Shown here piece after piece: positions 17,257 through 25,268 of a stretch of DNA of 64,000 bases. A program made the position numbers and the translations under genes. The notes under the pieces were generated by a model. That model did no database searches. It was not told the origin of the DNA and saw only the letters and a program-made list of their open reading frames with translations. Location of the stretch: assembly GCF_024349785.1 (NCBI RefSeq), contig NZ_AP018817.1, positions 124,001 to 188,000 of the forward strand. Reading direction: 5' to 3'. The stretch is from Sphingomonas bisphenolicum. Lineage in GTDB: Bacteria; Pseudomonadota; Alphaproteobacteria; Sphingomonadales; Sphingomonadaceae. Each line of letters starts with the position of its first letter. The first letter of the stretch is position 1.

Positions 17257-18432
17257 ATGTCGAAGACCAGTTTCAGGATATTCGCCGCCGCCCTCTGCGG
17301 ATCGCTGCTCGCCAGCGCCGCCATGGCGCAGGCGGCGCCGGCCGACACCATGGCGTCGGTGGAGCCGGAAGAATCCGACACCATGACCATCGATCCGCCC
17401 AAGCCGACATGGTTTTTCGTGGACGGCGGGTGGGATATGCCGGGCACCAGCATCTTCGACGGCGAAAGCGGCAAGATGAAGGGCATGGTCGAAACCCGGC
17501 GACTGGCCGACATGGCGATCGATCCGGCCGGCAAATATTATTATGTCTCCGAAACCATCTGGTCGAAAAACGACCGTGGCACGCGGCAGGACATGGTCAC
17601 CGTCTATGACAGCAAGACGCTCAACCTTGTCACCGAAATCCCGATGCCCGGCCGACTGCTGATCGGGTCGCGCAAGAATAATTTCATCATCAGCGACGAT
17701 GGCAAGACCGGCTATGTCTATGATTTCAGTCCCACATCGGGCGTGAACATCGTCGATCTGGTCAAGCGCAAGCTGATCACCGCGATCGAACTGCCCGGCT
17801 GCGCCAGCCTGATGCCCAATCCGGGCGTCGGCTTCTCCGCGCTCTGCTCCGACGGATCGCTCGCCACCGTCGCGATCAGGGGGACGAAGGCCGACATCAC
17901 CCATACGGCGCCCTTCTTCTCCGCCAGCGACGATCCGATCTTCGACAATTTCGCCTATGACCGGACCAGGAAGCAGACCACCTTCCTGACCTATACCGGC
18001 CAGATCTACACTGCGAAGATCAGTGCGACGCCGACCGTGTCCGCGCCTTTCTCTATCCAGGCGGCGGCCGGCATCCGCGTCGGCGACGCCAAGCCGCTCG
18101 ACGTCAACTGGTATCCCGGCGGCCGCCAGCCGATGGCGCTCCACCGCGCGACCGGCATGATGTTCGTGCTGATGCACAAGGGCGAATATTGGTCGCACAA
18201 GGCATCGGGCGACGAAGTATGGCAGGTCGATATCGCCGCGCAGAAGGTGGTGAAGCGCTTCGTACTCAAGGAGCCGATGAACAATATCGAAGTGTCCCAG
18301 ACCGACAAGCCCCTGCTCTACATGAACGGTGAAAAGGGCGAGGTGCAGGTGCTGGATGTCGCCACCGGCGAGGAAAAGCATAAGATCGAAAAGGCCGGCG
18401 GCGGTATCATCACCGTATTGGAGCCATCCTGA
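17257..18432 (+). CDS. aauB: aromatic amine dehydrogenase heavy (beta-propeller) chain
   Basis: This 391-residue periplasmic protein has a Sec signal (FAAALCGSLLASAAMAQ). It has the seven-bladed propeller pattern of the large subunit of TTQ-dependent amine dehydrogenases: PTWFFVDGGWDMPGTSIFD, the conserved disulfide pair in LPGCASLMPNPGVGFSALC, and KPLDVNWYPGGRQPMALH. It docks the small TTQ subunit at 19618-20163 in an alpha2beta2 complex that oxidises primary amines to aldehyde and ammonia. The ATG at 17257 has AGGGGGA before it; a TTG at 17218 would add an unlikely extension. It is the first gene of the BEDA operon. Confidence 0.88.
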   Translation: MSKTSFRIFAAALCGSLLASAAMAQAAPADTMASVEPEESDTMTIDPPKPTWFFVDGGWDMPGTSIFDGESGKMKGMVETRRLADMAIDPAGKYYYVSETIWSKNDRGTRQDMVTVYDSKTLNLVTEIPMPGRLLIGSRKNNFIISDDGKTGYVYDFSPTSGVNIVDLVKRKLITAIELPGCASLMPNPGVGFSALCSDGSLATVAIRGTKADITHTAPFFSASDDPIFDNFAYDRTRKQTTFLTYTGQIYTAKISATPTVSAPFSIQAAAGIRVGDAKPLDVNWYPGGRQPMALHRATGMMFVLMHKGEYWSHKASGDEVWQVDIAAQKVVKRFVLKEPMNNIEVSQTDKPLLYMNGEKGEVQVLDVATGEEKHKIEKAGGGIITVLEPS

Positions 18433-18434
18433 CC

Positions 18435-18989
18435 ATGGCGGCGCTGGGGGGACAGACGCTGGCCCTAGAAACACTGGCCCTGTTCGGCCTCGCTGCCTCG
18501 ATCGCCATCGGCCTGCTGTTCCTGGCCGGCGGCGTGGATCAGTGGCGGCACCGTGCGCTGCTGCCCGGCGTGATCGCCAATTATCGCCTGCTGCCCCGGC
18601 GACTGATCATGCCCGTCGCACGCCTCTTGCCGGTGGTGGAGGTCGCGACCGGCGCGGCGCTGCTGATCGGCCTGCGCCCGTGGCCGGCATTACTCGGCAT
18701 CGCCCTGCTGCTGCTGTTCGCTGGCGCGATGGCGATCAACATCGCGCGCGGGCGCGGCCATATCGATTGCGGCTGCGGCCATGGCGCGCTGCGCCACCCG
18801 ATCGGCTGGCCGCTGGTGGCGCGTAACGGCGCGCTCGCTGCGCTGCTGGCGCTGCGCCTGCCTGTACCGCCCGTCTTCGGCGCGATCGACATCGCTACCG
18901 CGCTGGCATCCGGTGTCGCCATCACGCTTCTCTGCCTGCTCTTCCAGTCGCTGGCCGCGCTCGCCGCGTCGCCCGCCCATCGGAGATAA
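18435..18989 (+). CDS. aauE: amine dehydrogenase maturation membrane protein (MauE/AauE family)
   Basis: This is a 184-residue inner-membrane protein with four to five hydrophobic segments and the MauE-type CxC motif in HIDCGCGHG near residue 111. MauE is required with MauD to make stable small subunit, probably by supplying reducing or isomerising power for its many disulfides. It starts 2 nt after the aauB stop, so it is tightly coupled. Assignment to the aau rather than mau type follows from the small subunit. Confidence 0.82.
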   Translation: MAALGGQTLALETLALFGLAASIAIGLLFLAGGVDQWRHRALLPGVIANYRLLPRRLIMPVARLLPVVEVATGAALLIGLRPWPALLGIALLLLFAGAMAINIARGRGHIDCGCGHGALRHPIGWPLVARNGALAALLALRLPVPPVFGAIDIATALASGVAITLLCLLFQSLAALAASPAHRR

Positions 18990-18991
18990 CC

Positions 18992-19594
18992 ATGCTGACT
19001 TCGCTGATCGTCTCCCAGATCCTGTCCTGGATCATCATCGTCGGCCTCGTCGTCGCGCTGCTGGCGCTGGCGCGGCAGGTGGGCGTGCTGCACATCCGCG
19101 TTGCCCCGGCCGGTGCGCTCGCCACCAGCGGCGGCCCGGCAGTGGGCGGCGCGATCGGCGCGATCCCCGCCACCACGCTCGACGGCCAGCCGGTCAGCGT
19201 CGGCGGCCACGCCCATGGCGTGAAGCTGCGCCTCCTGCTCTTCGTGTCGGCGCAATGTCCGCTGTGCAAGGCGGTGATCCCGATGGCGACCAGCTTCGCC
19301 CGCGCCGAACGCGTGGCGCTGACCTTCGTGGGCGACGACGATGTCGCAACCCAGCGCGCGATGATCGCGCAGCATGGGCTGGAGGGCCATGCCTTCCTCA
19401 ATGGACCGGAAGTGGGCCAGGCCTTGTCGGTCGCCAAGCTGCCCTTCGCGGTGCTGCTGGACGAGGAAGGCGCGATCCTGTCCAAGGGGCTGGTGAACAG
19501 CCGCGAACATCTCGAAAGCCTGGTGGTCGCGCATGAAATGGGCATCGCCACGGTGCAGGATTATATCAGCGGGCTGAAGGCGCAGGCGGCCTGA
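18992..19594 (+). CDS. aauD: thioredoxin-like maturation protein (MauD/AauD family)
   Basis: This 200-residue protein is anchored by an N-terminal helix (SWIIIVGLVVALLALA) with a periplasmic thioredoxin fold. It has the CxxC motif in SAQCPLCKAVIP and the cis-Pro loop in AKLPFAVLLDEEG. MauD-type proteins act as disulfide isomerases for the cysteine-rich TTQ subunit encoded next. It starts 2 nt after aauE. Order B-E-D-A is the same as in known mau and aau operons. Confidence 0.87.
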   Translation: MLTSLIVSQILSWIIIVGLVVALLALARQVGVLHIRVAPAGALATSGGPAVGGAIGAIPATTLDGQPVSVGGHAHGVKLRLLLFVSAQCPLCKAVIPMATSFARAERVALTFVGDDDVATQRAMIAQHGLEGHAFLNGPEVGQALSVAKLPFAVLLDEEGAILSKGLVNSREHLESLVVAHEMGIATVQDYISGLKAQAA

Positions 19595-19617
19595 CGGCAG
19601 AAATGGGGGCACATTCC

Positions 19618-20163
19618 ATGAAAAAATTCGACGCCGACAGCATGGGCGAAAAGCTGCTGCGCACATTCGCCGGGGCCAGTTCGCGCCGCTCGATGCTCTC
19701 GCGCCTGGGCGCCGCGCTGGTCGCCGCCCCGGCCTTCCCGCTGCTGCCGGTGAGCCGGGCCGAGGCGGCCAAGCCCGACCGGTCGCCCGACGGCAAGACC
19801 TTCTTCGCCCGCAGCGCGCAGACGAAGGACGACAGCAAATGCGACTATTGGCGCTATTGCGCGATCGACGGCGCGCTCTGCACCTGCTGCGGCGGCGGCA
19901 TCCACAGCTGCCCGCCGGGCGCAGAGCCGTCGCCCGTCTCCTGGGTCGGCACCTGCATCAACCCGGACGACGGCAAGGCCTATCTCATCGCCTATCGCGA
20001 CTGTTGCGGCAAGCCCGCCTGCGGCCAGTGCGGCTGCGACAATACCGATCGCGAAACCCAGCTCTACATGCCCCAGCTCAACAATGACGTGATCTGGTGC
20101 TTCGGCACCAGCAGCATGGACTATCATTGCTCCACCGCGGTGCTGGTGGGGGCCGCGAGCTAA
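19618..20163 (+). CDS. aauA: aromatic amine dehydrogenase TTQ (light) chain
   Basis: This 181-residue precursor has a twin-arginine signal (SSRRSMLSRLGAALVAAP). The TTQ-forming tryptophans are Trp109 in SWVGTC and Trp160 in IWCFG. The conserved Asp84 (CAIDG) and Asp118 (NPDDGK) match the residues needed for cofactor formation and catalysis. Fourteen cysteines remain after the signal, including CTCC and KPACGQCGC. As I recall, methylamine dehydrogenase has twelve, whereas aromatic amine dehydrogenase has this extra pair, so the protein is called aau-type. I use the ATG at 19618, with GGGGGC upstream, rather than the one at 19603. Confidence 0.88.
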   Translation: MKKFDADSMGEKLLRTFAGASSRRSMLSRLGAALVAAPAFPLLPVSRAEAAKPDRSPDGKTFFARSAQTKDDSKCDYWRYCAIDGALCTCCGGGIHSCPPGAEPSPVSWVGTCINPDDGKAYLIAYRDCCGKPACGQCGCDNTDRETQLYMPQLNNDVIWCFGTSSMDYHCSTAVLVGAAS

Positions 20164-20183
20164 AACATAATGCCCTTGTCAGA

Positions 20184-20263
20184 CCGTCCCATGTTCCCGC
20201 GCAGGCGGGCGCCCAGTCCAGACGGTGGCACGGGGCGCTTGCCTGCGCGGGCGCACGGAACGG
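20184..20263. repeat. REP-like inverted repeat between aauA and the cytochrome gene
   Basis: Two ~30-nt arms (20184-20213 and 20234-20263) share the core CCCGCGCAGGC-NN-GCGCC in opposite orientation around a 20-nt loop. The pattern resembles the GCGGGAA-type REP palindromes common between sphingomonad genes. It runs through the longer reading frame of the cytochrome from 20170, supporting the later start at 20272. Confidence 0.55.
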
Positions 20264-20271
20264 CGCGGCCG

Positions 20272-20772
20272 ATGATCCTGTGCGTCCTGCTCCTGCTCGG
20301 CGCTACCGCGGGCCTGCGTGCGGCACTGCCGCCCATGGGCCTGCTGCCCGCGGCGATCACGGACCCGGCGACGGCCCGCGCCGACTATGTCGAACAATGC
20401 GCGGGCTGCCACGGCGTCGCAGGCAGCGCCGCGCCCGCACGCCTGCCCGAACTGCGCGGGCGGGTCGGCTGGTTCCTCTGCACGCCGGCGGCCCGCGCCT
20501 ATCTGATCCGCCTGCCCAATGTCGCACATAGCCGGATCAAGGATAATCAGCAGCTCGCCGACATGATGAATTTCGTCGTCTTCGGGCTGGGCGGGGCCAG
20601 CGCGCCGCGCGGCACCGCGCCCTTCACCGCCGAGGAGGTCGCGCGCGAACGGCTGCACCCCCTGTCCACCACCGCGCTCAGGGCCGAACGCGCCCGCCAT
20701 GTCGACGCAGCGATCCGCCAGTGCAGCGCGCCCGCCTCGCTGCGCCTGCTCTATCCGGGGCAGCAGGGTTAG
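20272..20772 (+). CDS. mono-haem cytochrome c of the amine dehydrogenase locus
   Basis: This 166-residue periplasmic protein has a signal (MILCVLLLLGATAGL) and a single haem site Cys43-AGC-His47. A probable axial Met lies in LADMMNFVVFGLGG, and there are additional Cys residues at WFLC and RQCS. It probably takes electrons from the TTQ enzyme in place of the copper proteins (amicyanin, azurin) used elsewhere. A small c-type cytochrome gene also follows aauA in Alcaligenes faecalis (recalled, not checked). It has only one haem, so it is not MauG. A start at 20170 or 20191 cannot be excluded. It converges with the next gene, stops 3 nt apart. Confidence 0.75.
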   Translation: MILCVLLLLGATAGLRAALPPMGLLPAAITDPATARADYVEQCAGCHGVAGSAAPARLPELRGRVGWFLCTPAARAYLIRLPNVAHSRIKDNQQLADMMNFVVFGLGGASAPRGTAPFTAEEVARERLHPLSTTALRAERARHVDAAIRQCSAPASLRLLYPGQQG

Positions 20773-20775
20773 GCT

Positions 20776-21495
20776 CTACTGGCCGGCCAGGCTCGCATCG
20801 GCGCTGCTTGCCGCGGCATTGAGGAAAGGCTGCACCCGCAACCGGGGAAACACCTCTTCCAGCGGCTTGCTGTCGGGCAGGATATAGACATAACCGCCCT
20901 TCTTGCGAAACCGCGGGCTGACATTCTGGTTGTAGAAGATCTTGGGCACGTTGATGCAGCCGAAGGTGATGCGATTATCGTCGATCCCCGGCGACAGCAT
21001 CCGTTCCTTGCGCTTGTCCTTCGGATTGCCGGGCGGGATCGTGTGCAGCGCCACCGACGTCGCATAATCGACCCACAACACCCGCTGCTTGCCCGCAGCG
21101 ACGCCGAATTTCGCCAGAAAACGCCCCGCCGGCGTGGTCTTTTCCGCCGGTCCGATCTCGGACAGGTTTTTGCTGCCGATGCCCGGCGTCGCATCGTCCC
21201 CCGGCGCGATGCCGATCAGCACCGGCGCATGGGCCAGCATCTTGCCCCTGGCGTCGAACAGATAGGCGGCGGCGGCCGGCTTATCGATGATGATATAGGG
21301 CAGCGCATGATTGTCCTTCGCCGTGGCGACCCAATCGGCGACGCGCGTGGCGCCATCCGACAACAGGACCGCTTCCTCTATCGCAGGCGCCGCTGCGGCC
21401 GCCTTGCCCGTCTCCGCCGCCCGCGCCGGTCCGGTGGCGGTCAGACCCAAGCCGGCGCCCAAGAAGGCGATCGCCGGCAGCATAGGAAACTTCAT
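20776..21495 (-). CDS. periplasmic L,D-transpeptidase (YkuD family)
   Basis: This is a 239-residue protein with a Sec signal (ending GPARAAE). The C-terminal YkuD domain shows HTIPPGNPKDKRKERMLSP followed by the catalytic motif ITFGCINVP, with Cys as nucleophile. The family makes 3-3 peptidoglycan cross-links or attaches proteins to the cell wall. A gene for a small Lpp-like lipoprotein lies upstream on the same strand, 105 nt away, so the two may work together at the outer membrane-wall link. The ATG at 21495 has only a weak ribosome binding site. Confidence 0.85.
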   Translation of the reverse strand: MKFPMLPAIAFLGAGLGLTATGPARAAETGKAAAAAPAIEEAVLLSDGATRVADWVATAKDNHALPYIIIDKPAAAAYLFDARGKMLAHAPVLIGIAPGDDATPGIGSKNLSEIGPAEKTTPAGRFLAKFGVAAGKQRVLWVDYATSVALHTIPPGNPKDKRKERMLSPGIDDNRITFGCINVPKIFYNQNVSPRFRKKGGYVYILPDSKPLEEVFPRLRVQPFLNAAASSADASLAGQ

Positions 21496-21600
21496 CTAAT
21501 ATTCTCGCAAAGAGGGGTCGGCAAAAAGGGCCGACGCCAAGGGAAGCGCCGGCCCGATAGCGATCAGGACGACACCGCCGTCCTGTATCATTGGCGCGGA

Positions 21601-21903
21601 TCAGTTGCGCGCGCGCTTGCGCTGGGCTTCCTGCATCCGCTGCTCGACGCCATCGACGCGTCCGTTCAGCTGGTCGAGCCGCTGGCTGTTCTGCTGCGAC
21701 TGACCCGATGCGGCGCGGGCTTCCGCCAAGGCCTGCTGCGCCGTGCCGTCGGTCGTCTGCAATTTCGCGTCGAGCGCGTCGACGCGCTGGTTCACGGTGG
21801 CGACCTGTTCGCGTACAAACCCTTTGGTGGCGCAGCCCGTCAGGCCCATCGAGCCCACCAAAACCGCGGTCAGGGCCCCTATTTTCGTCAAAGAGGGCGA
21901 CAT
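21601..21903 (-). CDS. small coiled-coil lipoprotein, Lpp-like
   Basis: This 100-residue protein has a lipoprotein signal with lipobox LTGC (Cys24). The mature part is almost wholly a polar coiled coil (VNQRVDALDAKLQTTDG, QSQQNSQRLDQLNGRVDGVE). It resembles murein lipoprotein and alanine-zipper lipoproteins but ends in KRARN, not the free C-terminal Lys of Braun lipoprotein. An internal Lys, or non-covalent binding, would be needed for wall contact. The ATG at 21903 has AGGAG upstream. The neighbouring L,D-transpeptidase gene suggests a cell-envelope role. Confidence 0.75.
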   Translation of the reverse strand: MSPSLTKIGALTAVLVGSMGLTGCATKGFVREQVATVNQRVDALDAKLQTTDGTAQQALAEARAASGQSQQNSQRLDQLNGRVDGVEQRMQEAQRKRARN

Positions 21904-22199
21904 ATTATTCTCCTGATAGTCAAAATGACTGCGTCGTTGGACGCTGGAGAAGGGCGTTCGGGCAATGCGATTCTGTCCGGTCGTGCATCCGCCCGGTTGA
22001 GTTGAAGGACTGGCGGAAAGCACGCTATTCCGCCAAAAAGGCGGATGAATTACGGATTAACCCGGCCCGGATTGCCGGTTTCCACTGGCCCGATGTCATA
22101 AACGCTCCGTCGATGACGTCCCGGCGGCCGCCACGCGCGAATCGCCGCCGAATCTGCTGATTCGACGGCGGTCCCCATTTCCTGGAAATATCGCCGCGA

Positions 22200-24902
22200 T
22201 CAGAATTTCTGGCCGAAGCGGATGCCGAAAAACTGCGGCTTGATCGTGAAGGTACGCGACGATCCCGAACAGAAGTCGATCGAGCAGAAGGTGTTCCGGG
22301 TCAGTTGCCCCCGCTTGTCGAAGGCGTTCTGCAGAAACAGGGTCACGCTCCAATTATCCTTCCTGATCCCGCCGGAAAAATCGAAGCTGACGAAGCCCTT
22401 GGTGTTGCCCAGCAGCGCATTGCTGTCGACGTTCAGGTCCTGCGTCGCGCCGGTCTGGTAGAGCGCCGCGCCCTGAATATAGGCACTGTAATCGCCCATA
22501 TAGGTGTCGTAGCGGATCGATGTATTGCCCTTGAACTTGGGCTGGCGCGGCAGGCGTGTGCCGTCGGCGGCGGCGACGGACGGGATCGGCGGATTTGCGC
22601 CAACATCGACACCCGGCGCGCAACTGCTAAGTTGCCCGATCGCGTCCCCGGCTGCATTCAACGCAAAGTTGCAGAAGTCCCCCTTCAACTTGCCGTCATT
22701 ATACGCGCCGGAGGTGGAGAAGGTGAACTTGCCCAGTTTCAGGTCGGCATCATATTCGATGCCCTTGACCACCGCCTTGCCCGCATTGCCGGTCATCCCC
22801 GCACCCTGCGCGCCCGCGACCACGACACTATACTGGATATTGTTCCATTTCTCGTAATAGACAGCGGCGTTGAAGCGGAACATATTGTTCCATGTGGTCT
22901 TCACGCCCAGCTCGAAATTGGTCAGCTTTTCCGATTCGAACGGGGCGACGTCCACGATCTTGCCCAGGCTGCGGATGCGCAGCGGCCGGTTGTACCCACC
23001 GGGTCGGAAACCGGTCGAATAATTGAAATAGACCATCTTGTCGGGCTGAAACTGCCAGTCGACCGCGATCTTGTGGGTCTCGCCATCCTCCTTGTAACGG
23101 CCGGTGCCGTCGGCTGCATTGGTGTTTGTGTTGATACAGGTCAGGCGCTCGTCGTCGGGCAGGGGCGTCGTACAGCCCACGCCGGCCGCCGATCCGGCGA
23201 CGCCGGCAAAGCCCTTCACCTTATAGTCGGTCCAGAAATAACGGATGCCGCCGGTCAGTTTCAGCGTGGGCGTGATGTTATAATGGCCTTCGGCGAAGAT
23301 CGCCTTGTCATGATAGAGCTGGTTCTGCTCGACGAAGTAGAAGGCGTCGCCCTTCACCGCCTGCGTCCCGAGCAACATCGTGCCGAGCGGATTGCCGTTC
23401 GGATTGATGACGTCGGTCGTGTCGAAATAGGGATTGCCGTCCTCGTCATAGGCGATGCCGTACATCGCGGGCACACCGATCAATCCGCCCGCGACATCGC
23501 CGCCGCCGGTCGCGGTATAGCCGGTGATCGTATCCAGCCCGCGAATGGCGTAACTGGTGTTCAGCTCATTCTTCTGCCGCTGGTAGAAACCGCCGATCGT
23601 GACGTCGAACGGCCAGTCCTTGGGCGTGGAAATGCGCAGTTCCTGCGTGAACTTGTTGCGATGCGTATCGGCATGATAATATTGGGTCGGGTTGATCATC
23701 GCGCATTGCTGCGCCGCGCCCGTTCCGGTGCAATTGTCGAAAAACTGCAGATAGCTTTCATAGCCCGCGCCGAAGCCGTCATAGGTGACGGTATAATAGG
23801 TATAGTCATTCAGCGTGCGGGTACGGCGCTTGAAATAACCGGTCGCGGACACGACGTCCCAGTCCCCGATATGGCCATGGATCGACAGCGCCGCCTGATA
23901 CCAGCGGTCGTCATTCCTGGTCTGGTCATAATCATGGACTTCCAGGTCGCCGACGCGCGGGTCATAGCCGAAATAGCCGTTCGACACCTGTTTCTGCGCG
24001 GTGATTTCCGGCGTGATGTCCCATCCATCGACCGGCTGCCACAGCAACTGGAAGCGGCCGCCAAATTCCTTGATCGTGTTATAATCATCCTTGGCGATCG
24101 CGGCGTTGCTCAGCGCGTAGGTGGTGTTGGGATTGTTGTCGCCCAGATTATAGACGGCCGGGCGGCCATCGTTGAACGTGCCGTTGTTGAACGTATTGTC
24201 GATATAGCCGCCGTCGCGGCGATAATAGCCCATGGCCCGGACCGCCATCGTATCGCTCAGCGGCACGTTGACATAGGATTCGAGCTGGCCGCCGAAATCG
24301 CCCTTGCCATATTTATTGGCTTCGACGTCGTAACCGAATTCGAACTTGTCCAGATTGGGCTTGTTGGTGATCAGGCGGATGGTGCCCGACAGCGATCCCG
24401 CGCCGTAGAGCGTACCCTGCGGCCCGGACAGCGCTTCGACGCGCTCCAGATCGTAGGCATGGATATCGGGGACTTCGGTACCGGTGATCGGAATGTCGTT
24501 GAGATAATAGCCGACCGAGGCGTAAGCGCCGCCCGCCGGCACGATGCCGCGGAAGAAGGCGGTGTTGCGGCCCGGCCCGATCCCTTCGAACGACACCGAC
24601 GGCAGCAGCGTGGCGAAGTCGCTCAAGCCTTTGACCTGCCGCTCCGCCAGCGTCTCGGCGCCCAGCGCCTGCATGGAGATGGGCACCTTCTGGATCGACT
24701 GCGCGCTGCGCGTCGCGGTAACGACGATTTCGGTAAGGCCGCCACCGGCATCGTCGGCAGCGGCAATGGCGGCCGGATCGGGTGCGACCTGCTCCGCCGC
24801 TTCGGCGGCAAAGGCGACGGCTGGCCCGGCCAGGCCGGCCAATATGGTGGTCACTCCCAAAATCTTCATCAACTGCGACCGACGACGCGACGGGACTTTC
24901 AT
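22200..24902 (-). CDS. TonB-dependent receptor, substrate unknown
   Basis: This 900-residue outer-membrane protein has a signal near ILAGLAGPAVAFAAE, a TonB box in TEIVVTATRSAQSIQ and a plug with GLSDFATLLPSVSFEGIGPG and LSGPQGTLYGAGSLSGTIRL. The C-terminal barrel ends FFGIRFGQKF. The ATG at 24902 follows GGGGGAG. The frame stays open far upstream (to 28613), but that part is antisense to three genes. It is divergent from a TPR-sulfotransferase gene. No binding protein or hydrolase nearby reveals the substrate. Confidence 0.87.
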   Translation of the reverse strand: MKVPSRRRSQLMKILGVTTILAGLAGPAVAFAAEAAEQVAPDPAAIAAADDAGGGLTEIVVTATRSAQSIQKVPISMQALGAETLAERQVKGLSDFATLLPSVSFEGIGPGRNTAFFRGIVPAGGAYASVGYYLNDIPITGTEVPDIHAYDLERVEALSGPQGTLYGAGSLSGTIRLITNKPNLDKFEFGYDVEANKYGKGDFGGQLESYVNVPLSDTMAVRAMGYYRRDGGYIDNTFNNGTFNDGRPAVYNLGDNNPNTTYALSNAAIAKDDYNTIKEFGGRFQLLWQPVDGWDITPEITAQKQVSNGYFGYDPRVGDLEVHDYDQTRNDDRWYQAALSIHGHIGDWDVVSATGYFKRRTRTLNDYTYYTVTYDGFGAGYESYLQFFDNCTGTGAAQQCAMINPTQYYHADTHRNKFTQELRISTPKDWPFDVTIGGFYQRQKNELNTSYAIRGLDTITGYTATGGGDVAGGLIGVPAMYGIAYDEDGNPYFDTTDVINPNGNPLGTMLLGTQAVKGDAFYFVEQNQLYHDKAIFAEGHYNITPTLKLTGGIRYFWTDYKVKGFAGVAGSAAGVGCTTPLPDDERLTCINTNTNAADGTGRYKEDGETHKIAVDWQFQPDKMVYFNYSTGFRPGGYNRPLRIRSLGKIVDVAPFESEKLTNFELGVKTTWNNMFRFNAAVYYEKWNNIQYSVVVAGAQGAGMTGNAGKAVVKGIEYDADLKLGKFTFSTSGAYNDGKLKGDFCNFALNAAGDAIGQLSSCAPGVDVGANPPIPSVAAADGTRLPRQPKFKGNTSIRYDTYMGDYSAYIQGAALYQTGATQDLNVDSNALLGNTKGFVSFDFSGGIRKDNWSVTLFLQNAFDKRGQLTRNTFCSIDFCSGSSRTFTIKPQFFGIRFGQKF

Positions 24903-25268
24903 CTTGTTCTGACTCCCCCTTGGATAAACCGCGCCCTTCGCCTCACTCTCCCTGTCCCGCGGCTTGCCCGCATGTTTATGACGCACTGCACCCTGCCCTT
25001 GCGGGCATATTCTTCCGCCGGCCCTCGCAAAGGCACAGGCCTCCGCGGCCAGAAACCGGATGGTTTCCAGAGCCGTCGCGCGACCGCGCAACATCCATGA
25101 TTCTATGACTACCCCTTGGACTTTCGCCATTCCATGACGATCGTCCAGCTTTGATAATGCGGCAACGAAAGCAGGAGTCAACAGCTTAGTTGCGCCGCCT
25201 CCCATAGATTGTTGCGCCGCCGCAAAATCGCGTTCATGCTGCAGCACCGAAAGGAAATAGGACAGACG
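24903..25268. other. divergent promoter region, no gene seen
   Basis: These 366 nt separate the TonB receptor (minus) and the TPR-sulfotransferase (plus). Reading frames here lack ribosome binding sites and coding-like composition. No palindrome or repeat stood out, so the region is taken as two facing promoters and leaders. Confidence 0.5.

Noticed and set aside
20272..20772. Possible MauG or other di-haem peroxidase after aauA
   Set aside because: Only one CxxCH motif is present and the protein is far too short for MauG.
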